A DNA stretch of 64,000 nucleotides from Chengkuizengella axinellae (GCF_030730905.1 NZ_JAVAMP010000012.1:1-64000); one strand, 5' to 3'. Counted from the stretch's first letter, positions 54,490-62,291 are shown. Made by a program: numbers and translations. Notes: a model not told the origin generated them from the letters alone.

Positions 54490-54948
54490 CTAAAGTTGAA
54501 TCCGTGAATATAAATCTAACCAATTAAAAGCATAGAACACTCCTAGTCCTATTAACACTGCTGTCTCAATGAAGACAGGTGGTACTAATAAACGAATAGA
54601 AAACTTCTTAGAATATGGATATAACAACGCAACAGATCCAGTAAAGAGATCGAGAATAACATGAGAAATAAAACCAATTAGTAATAAAGGTATCCAATTT
54701 GAGTTTATTGTTTGTACAACCATTGCAAGCAATAATAAAAACGGAATGGAGTGTGTTAAAGTTCTCTTTCCTAGTAAACCTTCAATAAATGATGGAAGTA
54801 CAGGAATCAGTCTTCCTAATAGACTATTTTTCCTGTCTATATCACATATTAGTGATGCAATTCCAACCACTAATAGCTCTGTTACTGAGCTATATCCTAA
54901 ATAAATAGCAGAGGTAGTCGAAACTAGCAGGTGAGTAGGTCCGGTCAT
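54490..54948 (-). CDS. YdjM/DUF457-like membrane protein
   Basis: The 152-residue protein begins MTGPTHLLVSTTSAI and has HVILDLFTGS and several transmembrane helices, typical of the YdjM/DUF457 predicted inner-membrane hydrolase family. His and Asp residues that could bind metal lie near residues 6, 36-38, 65 and 91-94. It is the first gene after the hairpin-rich leader. Its link to conjugation is not known. Confidence 0.65.
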   Translation of the reverse strand: MTGPTHLLVSTTSAIYLGYSSVTELLVVGIASLICDIDRKNSLLGRLIPVLPSFIEGLLGKRTLTHSIPFLLLLAMVVQTINSNWIPLLLIGFISHVILDLFTGSVALLYPYSKKFSIRLLVPPVFIETAVLIGLGVFYAFNWLDLYSRIQL

Positions 54949-55285
54949 TTGTAGCTCCTCCTCATGCTTATCTTATAATAATTATGTCGAGCAATTTCAT
55001 ATAGCTGGGTAGGCTATAGTTTGTAAAATAAGGTTTAGATATATCCAAAGTTTGGGTAGAACGATAGATAACAACTTTTATCCGTACGATTCCAGTTTCC
55101 TCTTAATTTAGTTAATGTAATTAATAGTCTTTATTAGGCAATTATGAAATTGATAATAAATATAATTGGGTAGATTACAAATCTATTATCCTTTTATTAC
55201 CTCAAGTAAACCTCCTTCCTTTTTTTCACTATCCATCTTATAGTTGGGTAACTAAAGATTTATTTAGAAAACCTCCTTTCATGAT

Positions 55286-55320
55286 TAAAAAAAGCTTCGC
55301 TATGGGTGGTAGCGAAACTT
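55286..55320 (-). terminator. terminator containing one of the conserved-loop hairpins
   Basis: TTCGCTA and TAGCGAA close a TGGGTGG loop, and the minus strand ends with T7 after AAGC. It shares the AAAAAAGCTTCGCT part with the terminator at 55491. Confidence 0.8.
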
Positions 55321-55490
55321 TTAATGTGAAGGGAGAAATCTATAGTTTGGGTGAAACCATAGAAAATATTTTTTTATCCTATACTCCTTTTTTCTAATGG
55401 AAATAGTCTTATAGTGGACTCTAAATAACGATGAATCTATAGCTGTGGTATAGATTTCATAGGATCAATACTTCCCTTCAAGAATAGAAA

Positions 55491-55521
55491 TAAAAAAGCT
55501 TCGCTCAGTAAGCGAAGCTCT
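55491..55521 (-). terminator. terminator in the leader
   Basis: AGCTTCGCT (55497-55505) pairs with AGCGAAGCT (55511-55519), followed by T6 on the minus strand. Confidence 0.8.
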
Positions 55522-55550
55522 TTACCTTCTGGTAAATACGGGACAATGCA

Positions 55551-55733
55551 CTATAGGTTGGGTGGACTATAGTTGTGTTTTAAAGATTTGTATAGTTCAT
55601 TATTTCTTTCAACTAGTTGTTTGATTAGAATCTGCATTTCTTTAATATCACCTTTTATTTCTCTAAGGGAATAAGAAAGTTGCTCTAAGTCATAGTTACT
55701 ATTCTTTTGTATAAAACTGATCTCTTCGACTAT
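55551..55733 (-). CDS. coiled-coil small protein with a non-AUG start, possible second half of a holin-like protein
   Basis: TAATAGGAGGTG lies eight bases before ATA 55733. The frame encodes about 60 residues, helical and charged (EEISFIQKNSNYDLEQLSYS, then REIKGDIKEM). No ATG, GTG or TTG lies at the right distance, so ATA would be the initiator, or the start has been lost. Its 3' end overlaps the hairpin at 55550-55573. With the peptide encoded just upstream it resembles BhlA/UviB-type holin-like proteins (one TM, then coiled coil). Confidence 0.35.
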   Translation of the reverse strand: MVEEISFIQKNSNYDLEQLSYSLREIKGDIKEMQILIKQLVERNNELYKSLKHNYSPPNL

Positions 55734-55752
55734 TTCTTACACCTCCTATTAC

Positions 55753-55845
55753 TTAAAAAATATCATTAGTTAAAGTCCAAAATATCACAATAAATCCAAT
55801 AGTCAAAGGCATATAAATTGATAAAAATTGTTGAAGTGGTGACAT
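55753..55845 (-). CDS. 30-residue membrane peptide
   Basis: GGGAGGG precedes ATG 55845. The product, MSPLQQFLSIYMPLTIGFIV followed by IFWTLTNDIF, is a single transmembrane helix. It is followed by a strong ribosome binding site for the coiled-coil frame at 55733, as if the two halves of a BhlA/UviB-type protein had been separated. It lies in the leader between two terminators. Confidence 0.4.
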   Translation of the reverse strand: MSPLQQFLSIYMPLTIGFIVIFWTLTNDIF

Positions 55846-55910
55846 ATAATAATCCCTCCCTCTTTATAGATTAGAGGATTAGAATCTGAAAATAGTTGTA
55901 TAAAAGGGCA

Positions 55911-55938
55911 TAAAAAAACTCCCCATTTAATGGAGAGT
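55911..55938 (-). terminator. terminator after the nusG-type gene
   Basis: On the minus strand ACTCTCCAT and ATGGGGAGT pair (one G-U) around TAA, followed by T7. It lies about 115 bases past the stop of the NusG paralogue. Bases 55939-56052 show no gene. Confidence 0.8.
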
Positions 55939-56052
55939 CTTGGATTTAATATTTTTTGTTAAAAAAAGACAGACTTATAGAGTTATTTATTTGTCGCAAT
56001 TTTTGTTACATTCATATGATATACAATTTTGTTCATTTTGTAAAGCTTTTAA

Positions 56053-56475
56053 CTAGTTTACTTCTTTTAGAATTGTATATTGATCATTTCGAGTAGAAGT
56101 TGTACTTTCTGGATCTCTTTGATTCTCTGTTTCAATAATAAGGTCTGATATTGAAATAGGTGTTTTTTCATTTTTCAACTTTTCTACAAACGATTGGATA
56201 GCCTCATTCGGAATAGCTATAGGATTATGTTTAGAATCTGAAAGAATAGAAACGACACATGGCAGTTTACGTATAGAAGAACATAACTCTATACTCATAT
56301 TCCTTTCTTTTATTAGAATATAACCTGGCATCATCGCAACTGATTGTCTTTTGAGCCCTCTAGCCGTAGGAACCCAATCAATCTTTGTTAATTTCATGAC
56401 TTCTTGAACATATGGGGTCACGAGTCTAGCTACACTTCTTTCCTCGTTCTTCCACACGTGTACCACATACCACAT
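56053..56475 (-). CDS. NGN-only NusG paralogue (LoaP/ActX/RfaH-type antiterminator)
   Basis: The 140-residue protein begins MWYVVHVWKNEERSVARLV and has VPTARGLKRQSVAMMPGYIL near 36-55, the NusG N-terminal (NGN) signature including the RNA polymerase-binding face. A KOW domain, usual at the C-terminus, is not visible; the final 45 residues are low-complexity. Such specialised paralogues (LoaP in Bacillota, ActX on conjugative plasmids) suppress termination within one operon. Its neighbours are eleven conserved-loop hairpins and several terminators, so antitermination of the transfer operon is the likely role. Confidence 0.8.
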   Translation of the reverse strand: MWYVVHVWKNEERSVARLVTPYVQEVMKLTKIDWVPTARGLKRQSVAMMPGYILIKERNMSIELCSSIRKLPCVVSILSDSKHNPIAIPNEAIQSFVEKLKNEKTPISISDLIIETENQRDPESTTSTRNDQYTILKEVN

Positions 56476-56532
56476 GTCAAAGTCCTCCTTTTAAATATTC
56501 TATTGTCTAGGTTTATAGTCTGGTTCAAAAAC

Positions 56533-56681
56533 TGCATGAATGGGTAGTTCACGCAATCCATCAAGCTTAAGTCTAGTTTTGGGTAGAAACTAGACTTAAG
56601 TAATATGAACATTTCTTGTGTGATGTTTATGTTCTAGTTTGGGTAAACTAGTTGCTAATTATATGATTGGGTAGATCATAT
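56533..56681 (-). promoter_or_regulatory. four-copy hairpin array upstream of the nusG-type gene (loop CUACCCA in RNA)
   Basis: Hairpins with loop TGGGTAG lie at 56533-56555, 56566-56600 (14-bp perfect stem CTTAAGTCTAGTTT) and 56661-56681 (7-bp stem ATATGAT); one with loop TGGGTA lies at 56634-56651. The upstream array would be in the leader of the antiterminator gene, suggesting autoregulation. Bases 56682-56828 show no gene. Confidence 0.75.
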
Positions 56682-56828
56682 AAAGAACAAAGGGCGTTAC
56701 AATATGTTTTGATAAGATTATTAGTAACTTATAACTATATAGATTCGTTCACTAATTATTAATAAATAAATCTATATGAGGGAAAAAAGATAAAATTGAT
56801 AAACAAGTTTATGAACAAAGCTGGTTTT

Positions 56829-57449
56829 TTATCTCTTTTTGTAAGGTCTTAATACTTTGCTAATGTAAGCGGTACTTTTATCTAAGTCTATGGCTATATC
56901 TGACACTTTTCTTCCGCGAATATACTTTAGCCAAATAATTCTAGTGTTTTTTGTCATTGTAGCATAGATAAGTGCATCTTCTTCTAAAAGGCCAAGACTA
57001 ATCGCTTCTTGATATCCTTTTGCAACCTTCATTATTTTCTTAAATGCTTTTGCAAAGCAATCTCTAGCATTCATTCGATGATCACCTTGATTAAACTCAA
57101 TAGCTATTTCTAGTTCAATCTGCTTATATTTTTTTTGCTCCCGAGATCTTTTATGTATCACACGTTGCTGTAATTCTGTTAATTTTGCTGCTGATATAAA
57201 TTCTTCAGGTATTATTTGAACCCTGTGTGATAAGTTTACTAATTCTATTTGAGCAGAAAGATTGTTTATGAATCTATTATGTGCTTTTAAATCCATTTCA
57301 GTTTCATCAAGTAATTCAACATCTTCTGTATCTTTTGCCAATTTTCTGATTTTTTCAAGTTCTCTTTTTCGAGAGCTAAATTGCTTCTTAGTAGCTTCTG
57401 CATCGACTACAATGTTAAACAATTCACTCAAATTATCACTCTCCATCAT
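56829..57449 (-). CDS. helix-turn-helix protein, sigma-like tail
   Basis: The product has about 206 residues from ATG 57449 (in-frame ATG 57446 and GTG 57455 are alternatives, none with a clear ribosome binding site), so it is probably coupled to the Xre gene whose stop it overlaps. Residues 1-110 are helical and charged. The C-terminus carries a VSDIAIDLDKSTAYISKVLRPY helix-turn-helix (split here) resembling sigma region 4 or phage ArpU-type regulators. It is a candidate activator or regulator of the operon. Confidence 0.6.
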   Translation of the reverse strand: MMESDNLSELFNIVVDAEATKKQFSSRKRELEKIRKLAKDTEDVELLDETEMDLKAHNRFINNLSAQIELVNLSHRVQIIPEEFISAAKLTELQQRVIHKRSREQKKYKQIELEIAIEFNQGDHRMNARDCFAKAFKKIMKVAKGYQEAISLGLLEEDALIYATMTKNTRIIWLKYIRGRKVSDIAIDLDKSTAYISKVLRPYKKR

Positions 57450-57642
57450 CAACACCGATCAAAATATCTTCAATGGACACTTCAAGAGCTGTTGCAAATT
57501 TGGGCAATTCGGTTGCGGATATCTTTCTACTGTCTCTTTCTATTCGACTTATTAAAGATTGAGTTAAACCTACTTTTTCTGCTAAATCTTCTTGAGACAG
57601 CTGAATTTTTTGTCTTAGATCAGCTATACGTTGACCTAACAT
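57436..57642 (-). CDS. Xre-family repressor
   Basis: The 68-residue protein is a single HTH_3 domain (LRQKIQLSQEDLAEKVGLTQ, then SLISRIERDSR). AAAGGAAG precedes ATG 57642. It is the first gene of the minus-strand block and overlaps the second regulator by 14 bases. It probably senses plasmid state or represses the transfer promoter. Confidence 0.85.
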   Translation of the reverse strand: MLGQRIADLRQKIQLSQEDLAEKVGLTQSLISRIERDSRKISATELPKFATALEVSIEDILIGVDDGE

Positions 57643-58142
57643 GAGTCACTTCCTTTCCTTTGTTTTCCACTCTATTACAAAATGTACTAGTCGTCAAGAT
57701 ATTTTTTTACAAAATAATACTTTTTTCGGGACTTTCTTACGATGTTTCATGGGTTATTTTTACTATATTTGGCTTTGTTTATAGGATATATTTACTATTT
57801 ATTGTATTTTTGTTGTTCTTAGTAAGGAGAGTCATATGTCGAATTATAGATGATTATGTCGATTATTATATCTATTAGAAAGTAACGAATCTCTATTTAC
57901 TATTTTAAGTGATATAATATCAGTTCTTATATTTCCAATAGTTCTTTATGTTTCCTTTGTAATTTCGATAAAATGTTATATTTAATAGAGTATATTTTTG
58001 TTCTTTTCTTTTGTCGAAAAATTTCCTATCAACCCAGATGCTAAAAACTAATAAAAGGAAAATAAGAAAATAAGCTTCATTCATATTTTGTTAAAACTTT
58101 ATGAACATTTTAGTTTTCTAGTTTAAACATGCATAGTTATCA

Positions 58143-58190
58143 AAAAAACAAAAGTATAATTATAAAATATAATCAACTTTTGTTTTTTTA
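58143..58190 (-). terminator. bidirectional hairpin/terminator behind the Mrr-like gene
   Basis: AAAAACAAAAGT and ACTTTTGTTTTT pair across an AT-rich loop, with T-runs on both strands. It lies downstream of the Mrr-like gene at 58247. The rest of the interval 57643-58246 shows no gene and only AT-rich sequence. Confidence 0.6.
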
Positions 58191-58246
58191 TTTGTAATTT
58201 TTTATAGTGAATCTGTTATTGTCATTAAAAATGCAATAGAATTTAC

Positions 58247-58969
58247 TTATATAGAAACTACATTTCTACATTTAGGAAAGGTACTGCATCCGTAAAACTC
58301 TCCTCTAGGTCCCTTTCTAATAATCATATTATGACCACATTTATTGCACTTTTTTTCTTCATACTGTACCTGTTCCAATATTTGAGAAGGCCTTGGAATG
58401 GCATCTGGATTTATTTTTAGAATCATATCAATCAATTCTTGTCTAGTGAATAGCTGTACCTGATTGGCTTTAGCCAGGTTCATTGCTGGTTTAGTATAAA
58501 ATCGATTTGAAATTACCCATGCTTCATCTGCTTGGTAATATTTCATGGAACTATGTACTTGTTGAATTGCTTCAATCCCTATGTTTTTAGAGTATCTTTT
58601 GGCTTGTACTACAATTTTCCTATTATCTTTTTTTAATACAAGGTCAGCACCATAATCTCCAGATGCGCTTGTTACTTGCACAGAATATCCTTGTGACTTA
58701 AACAAATGAGATAAATAATGTTCAAATTGGTGACCATCCATTTTGTCCATATCATGAATCCCTGATCTTTTTAAGCGATCAACCTTTTTCTTATGTTTTA
58801 TTACCAAAATTGAAATAATAACTGCTACTCCAATGGCAGCTACCATTAATGAAATTATTAATGATTTTGTGAAGTAGAATGTTCCAAAAAAAGCACTTGC
58901 AGCTACAAAACCAAGTAATGACTGGATTAACTCCTCCCGCTGTTTTGCTTTACTTTTCCTTCTAGCCAT
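58247..58969 (-). CDS. membrane-anchored Mrr-like restriction endonuclease with zinc ribbon
   Basis: The 240-residue protein has two hydrophobic segments (about 15-60), then a restriction-endonuclease-like domain with GADLV and VVQAKRYSK, giving the D-QxK catalytic triad, and a C-terminal C4 zinc ribbon (CNKCG, CSTFPKC) as in topoisomerase I. This matches Mrr-like/DUF2034 membrane nucleases. It may cut foreign or modified DNA, or act in plasmid stability. Its gene stands alone. Confidence 0.75.
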   Translation of the reverse strand: MARRKSKAKQREELIQSLLGFVAASAFFGTFYFTKSLIISLMVAAIGVAVIISILVIKHKKKVDRLKRSGIHDMDKMDGHQFEHYLSHLFKSQGYSVQVTSASGDYGADLVLKKDNRKIVVQAKRYSKNIGIEAIQQVHSSMKYYQADEAWVISNRFYTKPAMNLAKANQVQLFTRQELIDMILKINPDAIPRPSQILEQVQYEEKKCNKCGHNMIIRKGPRGEFYGCSTFPKCRNVVSI

Positions 58970-59242
58970 AAACTATCCACACTCCTATGCTAATTTTTAA
59001 AGTAGTTTTTTGTTGAAAAATGACTATGATATATATGATAAGTTATAAACCTTCATGTTTGGTAAAACTCAATCTACATAACCATATAAATCTGTAATTA
59101 TATAAATATATACAATTACAGATTTAATCTAGCTTAACAAATTTGTAATGAAATGACTAGCAAATACATTCTTATATTACATAACAATTCCAAAACATAT
59201 TTCTTCTGCTTATTGGAATAATATAAAAGCAAGTTGTTTGTA

Positions 59243-59282
59243 AGTCCTTATTAAGGGTAATCCTAATAGGGACTTTTTCTTT
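59243..59282 (+). terminator. + strand terminator without an upstream gene
   Basis: AGTCC...TATTA and TAATA...GGACT pair around AGGGTAATCC, followed by TTTTTCTTTTT. No + strand gene precedes it, so a short RNA starting near 59210 (ATAATATAAAAG) is conceivable. The stretch 58970-59537 otherwise holds no gene. Confidence 0.5.
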
Positions 59283-59428
59283 TTGTAAGTGATTATTAAT
59301 CACCGTAAGTGTTCCTGGATTGTTCCTTTATGAGTGGGATTATGACTGGTTATTTTTATATATCAGAAGTAATCGTTCAAAGAGATAAAGATATTGCCTT
59401 AATATGTACAATGTATCTCCTCTTATTA

Positions 59429-59479
59429 TAAATAAAAAGGCACCTTTTCTCCTAAAAAGGAAAATAAAGGTGCCTTTTT
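59429..59479 (-). terminator. terminator of the stalk-domain protein gene
   Basis: AAAAAGGCACCTTT and AAAGGTGCCTTTTT form a long stem with an inner TTTTCTCC/GGAAAAT extension. T-runs exist on both strands; for the gene at 59538 it is the natural terminator. Confidence 0.75.
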
Positions 59480-59537
59480 GCTTGGTTTATGATATTAATT
59501 TAAATTTAGTTATAATAGAAAGATTTTTATTTTAGAG

Positions 59538-60422
59538 TTACCGGTTATTTTGTAATGAATACTCATATTTAGTGAGGACTCCATCATAAAACCATAAATA
59601 TTCTGTCTTAGTCATAATTAAATCTTTTGTTATGTATTTATACTGAGTGTAATTATCCGAAACATATTTGTAATTAGGATAACCCCAGGACAAAATGACC
59701 ATATCTTCAGTCATACCATAATCAATTTCTGCTTTTGATATTAGTTCCAATGCTTTATCAGTAAAATCATCTACGTTATATAGCCAAAGATCGCTGGAAG
59801 TTAGATAAAATTTATTTTGATATTTATCATAAATACTATTTTTTCTGTATTCAGCTTTTCTTGAGTAGATTTGGCCTTCATATTCTATTACTAAATTATG
59901 ATAATCAGATTCAATAGTTTTGTTAATTAAACGAACTTTTGCTAACGTCGGTAAATAACGTTCTTCACCGTTACTGCTTTTCCAAAGAGTCCTTTCAAGA
60001 AGCCATACATATTGAATGTCAAATTGTTTACCTATTTGAACTGTTTTTGTAGCACTGTCCCAAGTGATTAGTTTCCAACTGGCTTCTCCAACAAATCTTA
60101 AAGGTACAAATGTATTATTTTCAATTAAAGTTGGTGCGATTTGGAGTATTTCTATTTCGCCATTTATCATAGCTTCTGTACTATTTAAAGTTAGCTTTAT
60201 CTCTAAATTTTGTTTTGAACCTATTATAGATTGAGTTTCTTGATCCCACTCGATTGATAGGCCTAGTTTATCAAATACAGGTTTGAATTGCACTAAAGTT
60301 ATACCATTCTTCTGAATCGGATCAATATCAAAGCTCACCATTTCTCCATCAACAAATACAATTATTGGTTCTTCCTCAGCGAACACGGGATTACCACAAA
60401 GTAAAACTATAGAAACAATCAA
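59538..60422 (-). CDS. secreted stalk-domain (copper amine oxidase N-terminal-like) protein
   Basis: The frame has about 294 residues from TTG 60422. It carries a signal peptide (ending PVFAEE) and two stalk-type repeats (IVFVDGEMVSFDIDP, TFVPLRFVGEASWKLITWDS). The last 150 residues are an extracytoplasmic domain. The TTG lacks a ribosome binding site and falls inside the hydrophobic core; the natural N-terminus KKRIVCF is preceded by ATT 60449 behind AAGGTGAG, so a non-AUG start or a damaged start is likely. Confidence 0.6.
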   Translation of the reverse strand: MIVSIVLLCGNPVFAEEEPIIVFVDGEMVSFDIDPIQKNGITLVQFKPVFDKLGLSIEWDQETQSIIGSKQNLEIKLTLNSTEAMINGEIEILQIAPTLIENNTFVPLRFVGEASWKLITWDSATKTVQIGKQFDIQYVWLLERTLWKSSNGEERYLPTLAKVRLINKTIESDYHNLVIEYEGQIYSRKAEYRKNSIYDKYQNKFYLTSSDLWLYNVDDFTDKALELISKAEIDYGMTEDMVILSWGYPNYKYVSDNYTQYKYITKDLIMTKTEYLWFYDGVLTKYEYSLQNNR

Positions 60423-60871
60423 AATAAAACAGACTATTCTTTTTTTAATAGTTACTCACCTTCTTATACAAGAATATTATTTAACAAATAGCTTTATCAA
60501 TATAATTTATATTCCTACAATTAAAGATTAATACGCTCTGCAGAAAGGTTTTCCAAATAATTTAAGGGGTACGTTTCTCAGTGTTTAATGTGTTCATCAT
60601 TTAAGAATATATACATAAAATATAGAATTCAACTATAATTTCAACACGTAAGTCACCATCAAAACTACTAGCAAATACTTTGCTAACATAATAGTTAAAC
60701 ACGCTTCTCCCCACTTTCCTCCATCATCTGTTCTCTTCTACTGTTTTCCTCTAAAGTTCCTATCTTATCGTTTGCCTGTTTGAAAAACCCCTTTATCTTG
60801 TTTTTATCCTCTCAAACTGATACTTCCCATCTTCTATTTACCATATTCATCCAATCAAATTCCCTATATCA

Positions 60872-60903
60872 ACCGCGCAGCGCGCGACCCCCGCCCCCCC
60901 GAT
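60872..60903. other. GC-rich island in AT-rich DNA with CTAGATTC repeats beside it
   Basis: The gap 60450-61260 is gene-free. Within it a 32-base stretch is nearly all G/C (CCGCGCAGCGCGCGACCCCC at its start, then GCCCCCCC), which stands out. The bases just before it (60700-60860) are pyrimidine-rich. Just after, CTAGATTC occurs at about 60920, 60969 and 61013, two of them as ACTAGATTCG. It may be a recombination or origin-type site, or a relic of an inserted element. Confidence 0.5.
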
Positions 60904-61260
60904 CAAACAATATCTGCAACTAGATTCGGATATAGTGTCTTTATTGGTGTCTGCTTCAAGGTACCTATCTAGATTCTAGATGCGTATTTAGTTGAAGAGT
61001 TGTAGTCTGCTACTAGATTCGAGTTTGGATCGATAGTTGTTAATTAGACTTATGTGGAAGGATAAAGGGATGAAGTGAAATGTGGGACTATCGGAAGGAA
61101 GTATTATGGAAGCAAAATATTTGGTTATGTATTAGTCGTATGGTATATAGTATAATATTGGTAACTGAGATCAGTGACATTTAATTACCTAGACACATGA
61201 AGTAAGTAATGGTAAGAGATTAAGGGAAAATAGATTTAAGTATTTAAAAGGAGGTATTAT

Positions 61261-61638
61261 ATGAATCCTAAGAAAGAACGTGAACCTAAAAAAGATACAC
61301 TGGGAAATATAATAAAAATACAACCTATGCTAGATTTTATTATTTTAGCGGAATTACAAAAATCATCACAAAACCTTGTGAATTTAAGTGAACAGATTGT
61401 AAAGATTTTTGATGGTTTTGGAGTAAATACTGGATACCTTTCACAGCGTATTACTAAGTTAGTTGAAGGGGGTCACATAGAAAAGAAACCAGATCGAAAG
61501 AATCGATTAATTGTTCATTTGATCATTACTGAAGATGGGAAAGTATATTTTAAGAAACTATCAGATGAACTTCCTGATTCAATTTCAAAGGCTTTGTTTA
61601 TTTATAGTACATTTCAAAAATATTTAACCGATTTTTAA
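61261..61638 (+). CDS. winged-helix regulator, MarR/PadR-like
   Basis: The 125-residue protein contains LAELQKSSQNLVNLSEQIV, TGYLSQRITKLVEGGHIEKK and VHLIITEDGKVYF, the pattern of winged-helix regulators of the MarR/PadR type. AAGGAGGT precedes ATG 61261. Targets unknown; it lies alone between the GC-rich island and transposon remnants. Confidence 0.7.
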   Translation: MNPKKEREPKKDTLGNIIKIQPMLDFIILAELQKSSQNLVNLSEQIVKIFDGFGVNTGYLSQRITKLVEGGHIEKKPDRKNRLIVHLIITEDGKVYFKKLSDELPDSISKALFIYSTFQKYLTDF

Positions 61639-61673
61639 ATAAAATTTGCAAGTTACAGAAAGGAATAAATCTA

Positions 61674-61817
61674 ATGACCTATTTAAAACGTTTATTTGAT
61701 AAGACTGGCCATCGCACAATAAAAGACCTCTCAGAATTAAAGTGTACCCTTTGTAAAGGACATTTTAAAAAAAGACTACGCAGCTTTACTGGCCTAGTGA
61801 CAGGGTCGCTGTTCTAG
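61674..61817 (+). CDS. 47-residue protein with a CxxC pair
   Basis: GAAAGGAATAAATCTA precedes ATG 61674. The product has MTYLKRLFDKTGHRTIKDLS and a CTLC pair followed by a basic stretch, like a small zinc-binding or truncated protein. It follows the wHTH gene by 35 bases. It may be a fragment; no terminator or downstream gene is intact. Confidence 0.35.
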   Translation: MTYLKRLFDKTGHRTIKDLSELKCTLCKGHFKKRLRSFTGLVTGSLF

Positions 61818-61930
61818 TCCGCAGGATGATACCAATAAAAGTAAAGATCTTTTTTTGAAGAGTTATTGATGTCCTCTATTTCGAAATTTATAATATTTAT
61901 AAATTGATGTAGAGAGTAGAGGGAAAACCA

Positions 61931-62033
61931 TTGAAGAGAAATTGGAGCAAAAAAGAACTTGATGAGCATTTTACTTTATTTCCAAGCGAAATAGGGGGTC
62001 CTACCAACAAAACGCGGAAAAAATACGCTAAGC
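61931..62033 (+). pseudogene. remnant of a Tn3-family transposase N-terminus
   Basis: From TTG 61931, KRNWSKKELDEHFTLFPSEI resembles the beginning of DUF4158/Tn3 TnpA proteins. The homology stops at about 61994, where a Tn3-type terminal repeat begins. The following residues are unrelated. Confidence 0.5.
61995..62032 (+). mobile_element. 38-bp Tn3-type terminal inverted repeat
   Basis: The 38 bases starting GGGGTCCTACCAACAAAACG and ending CGCTAAG resemble the terminal repeats of Tn3-family elements such as Tn4430 (GGGG outer end, ..GGAAAAAA..ACGCTAAG inner end). With the GGGG end facing left, the inserted element would extend to the right, but no transposase follows before 62644. It interrupts a TnpA-like reading frame, so this is a nested or decayed insertion. 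Confidence 0.5.
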
Positions 62034-62191
62034 AATTTTCAACATCTCTCCAAATTCTCATATTGTTTCACCCATTTTTGAATGGACTTATGATCAGGTT
62101 ACCAATAGAGCAAAGACTTTCACTCCACTTAATTACTGATTAACTGCATATATCTTATCTTAAACAGTAAATTTAGCCATAAAAAAGATCG

Positions 62192-62218
62192 CAATTGTTA
62201 GTTTGTGCCTAACAATTG
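62192..62218. repeat. 10-bp inverted repeat
   Basis: CAATTGTTAG and CTAACAATTG flank a 7-base loop (TTTGTGC). Short sequences of this type often border or terminate remnants; no T-tract follows. Confidence 0.4.
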
Positions 62219-62261
62219 GGGTGCAATTCAAGTTTCTAATACTCAATTTTGAATAAAATCA

Positions 62262-62291
62262 CATCTCCTAAATATTAATATTTAGGAGATG
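62262..62291. repeat. 30-bp perfect palindrome
   Basis: CATCTCCTAAATATT at 62262-62276 is followed directly by its complement. No T-rich tract defines it as a terminator. Bases 62144-62643 show no gene. Confidence 0.6.

Larger units (their letters stand above)
55000..55573 (-). promoter_or_regulatory. seven-copy hairpin array downstream of the nusG-type gene (loop CUACCCA in RNA)
   Basis: Hairpins with loop TGGGTAG or a variant (+ strand) lie at 55000-55018, 55042-55066, 55152-55190 (stem TAAT/ATTA with outer GATAATA/TATTATC), 55236-55258, 55296-55316 (itself the stem of a terminator), 55340-55362 and 55550-55573. Stems differ in sequence but pair, and the orientation is constant. This is expected of an RNA element, not a DNA-protein site. 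Three terminators are interleaved, and the array precedes the transfer genes at 54948. Confidence 0.75.

Noticed and set aside
56533-56681. tRNA or tRNA-like elements, because of seven-base loops
   Set aside because: No acceptor, D or T arms surround the loops. Only a stem and a shared loop are present.
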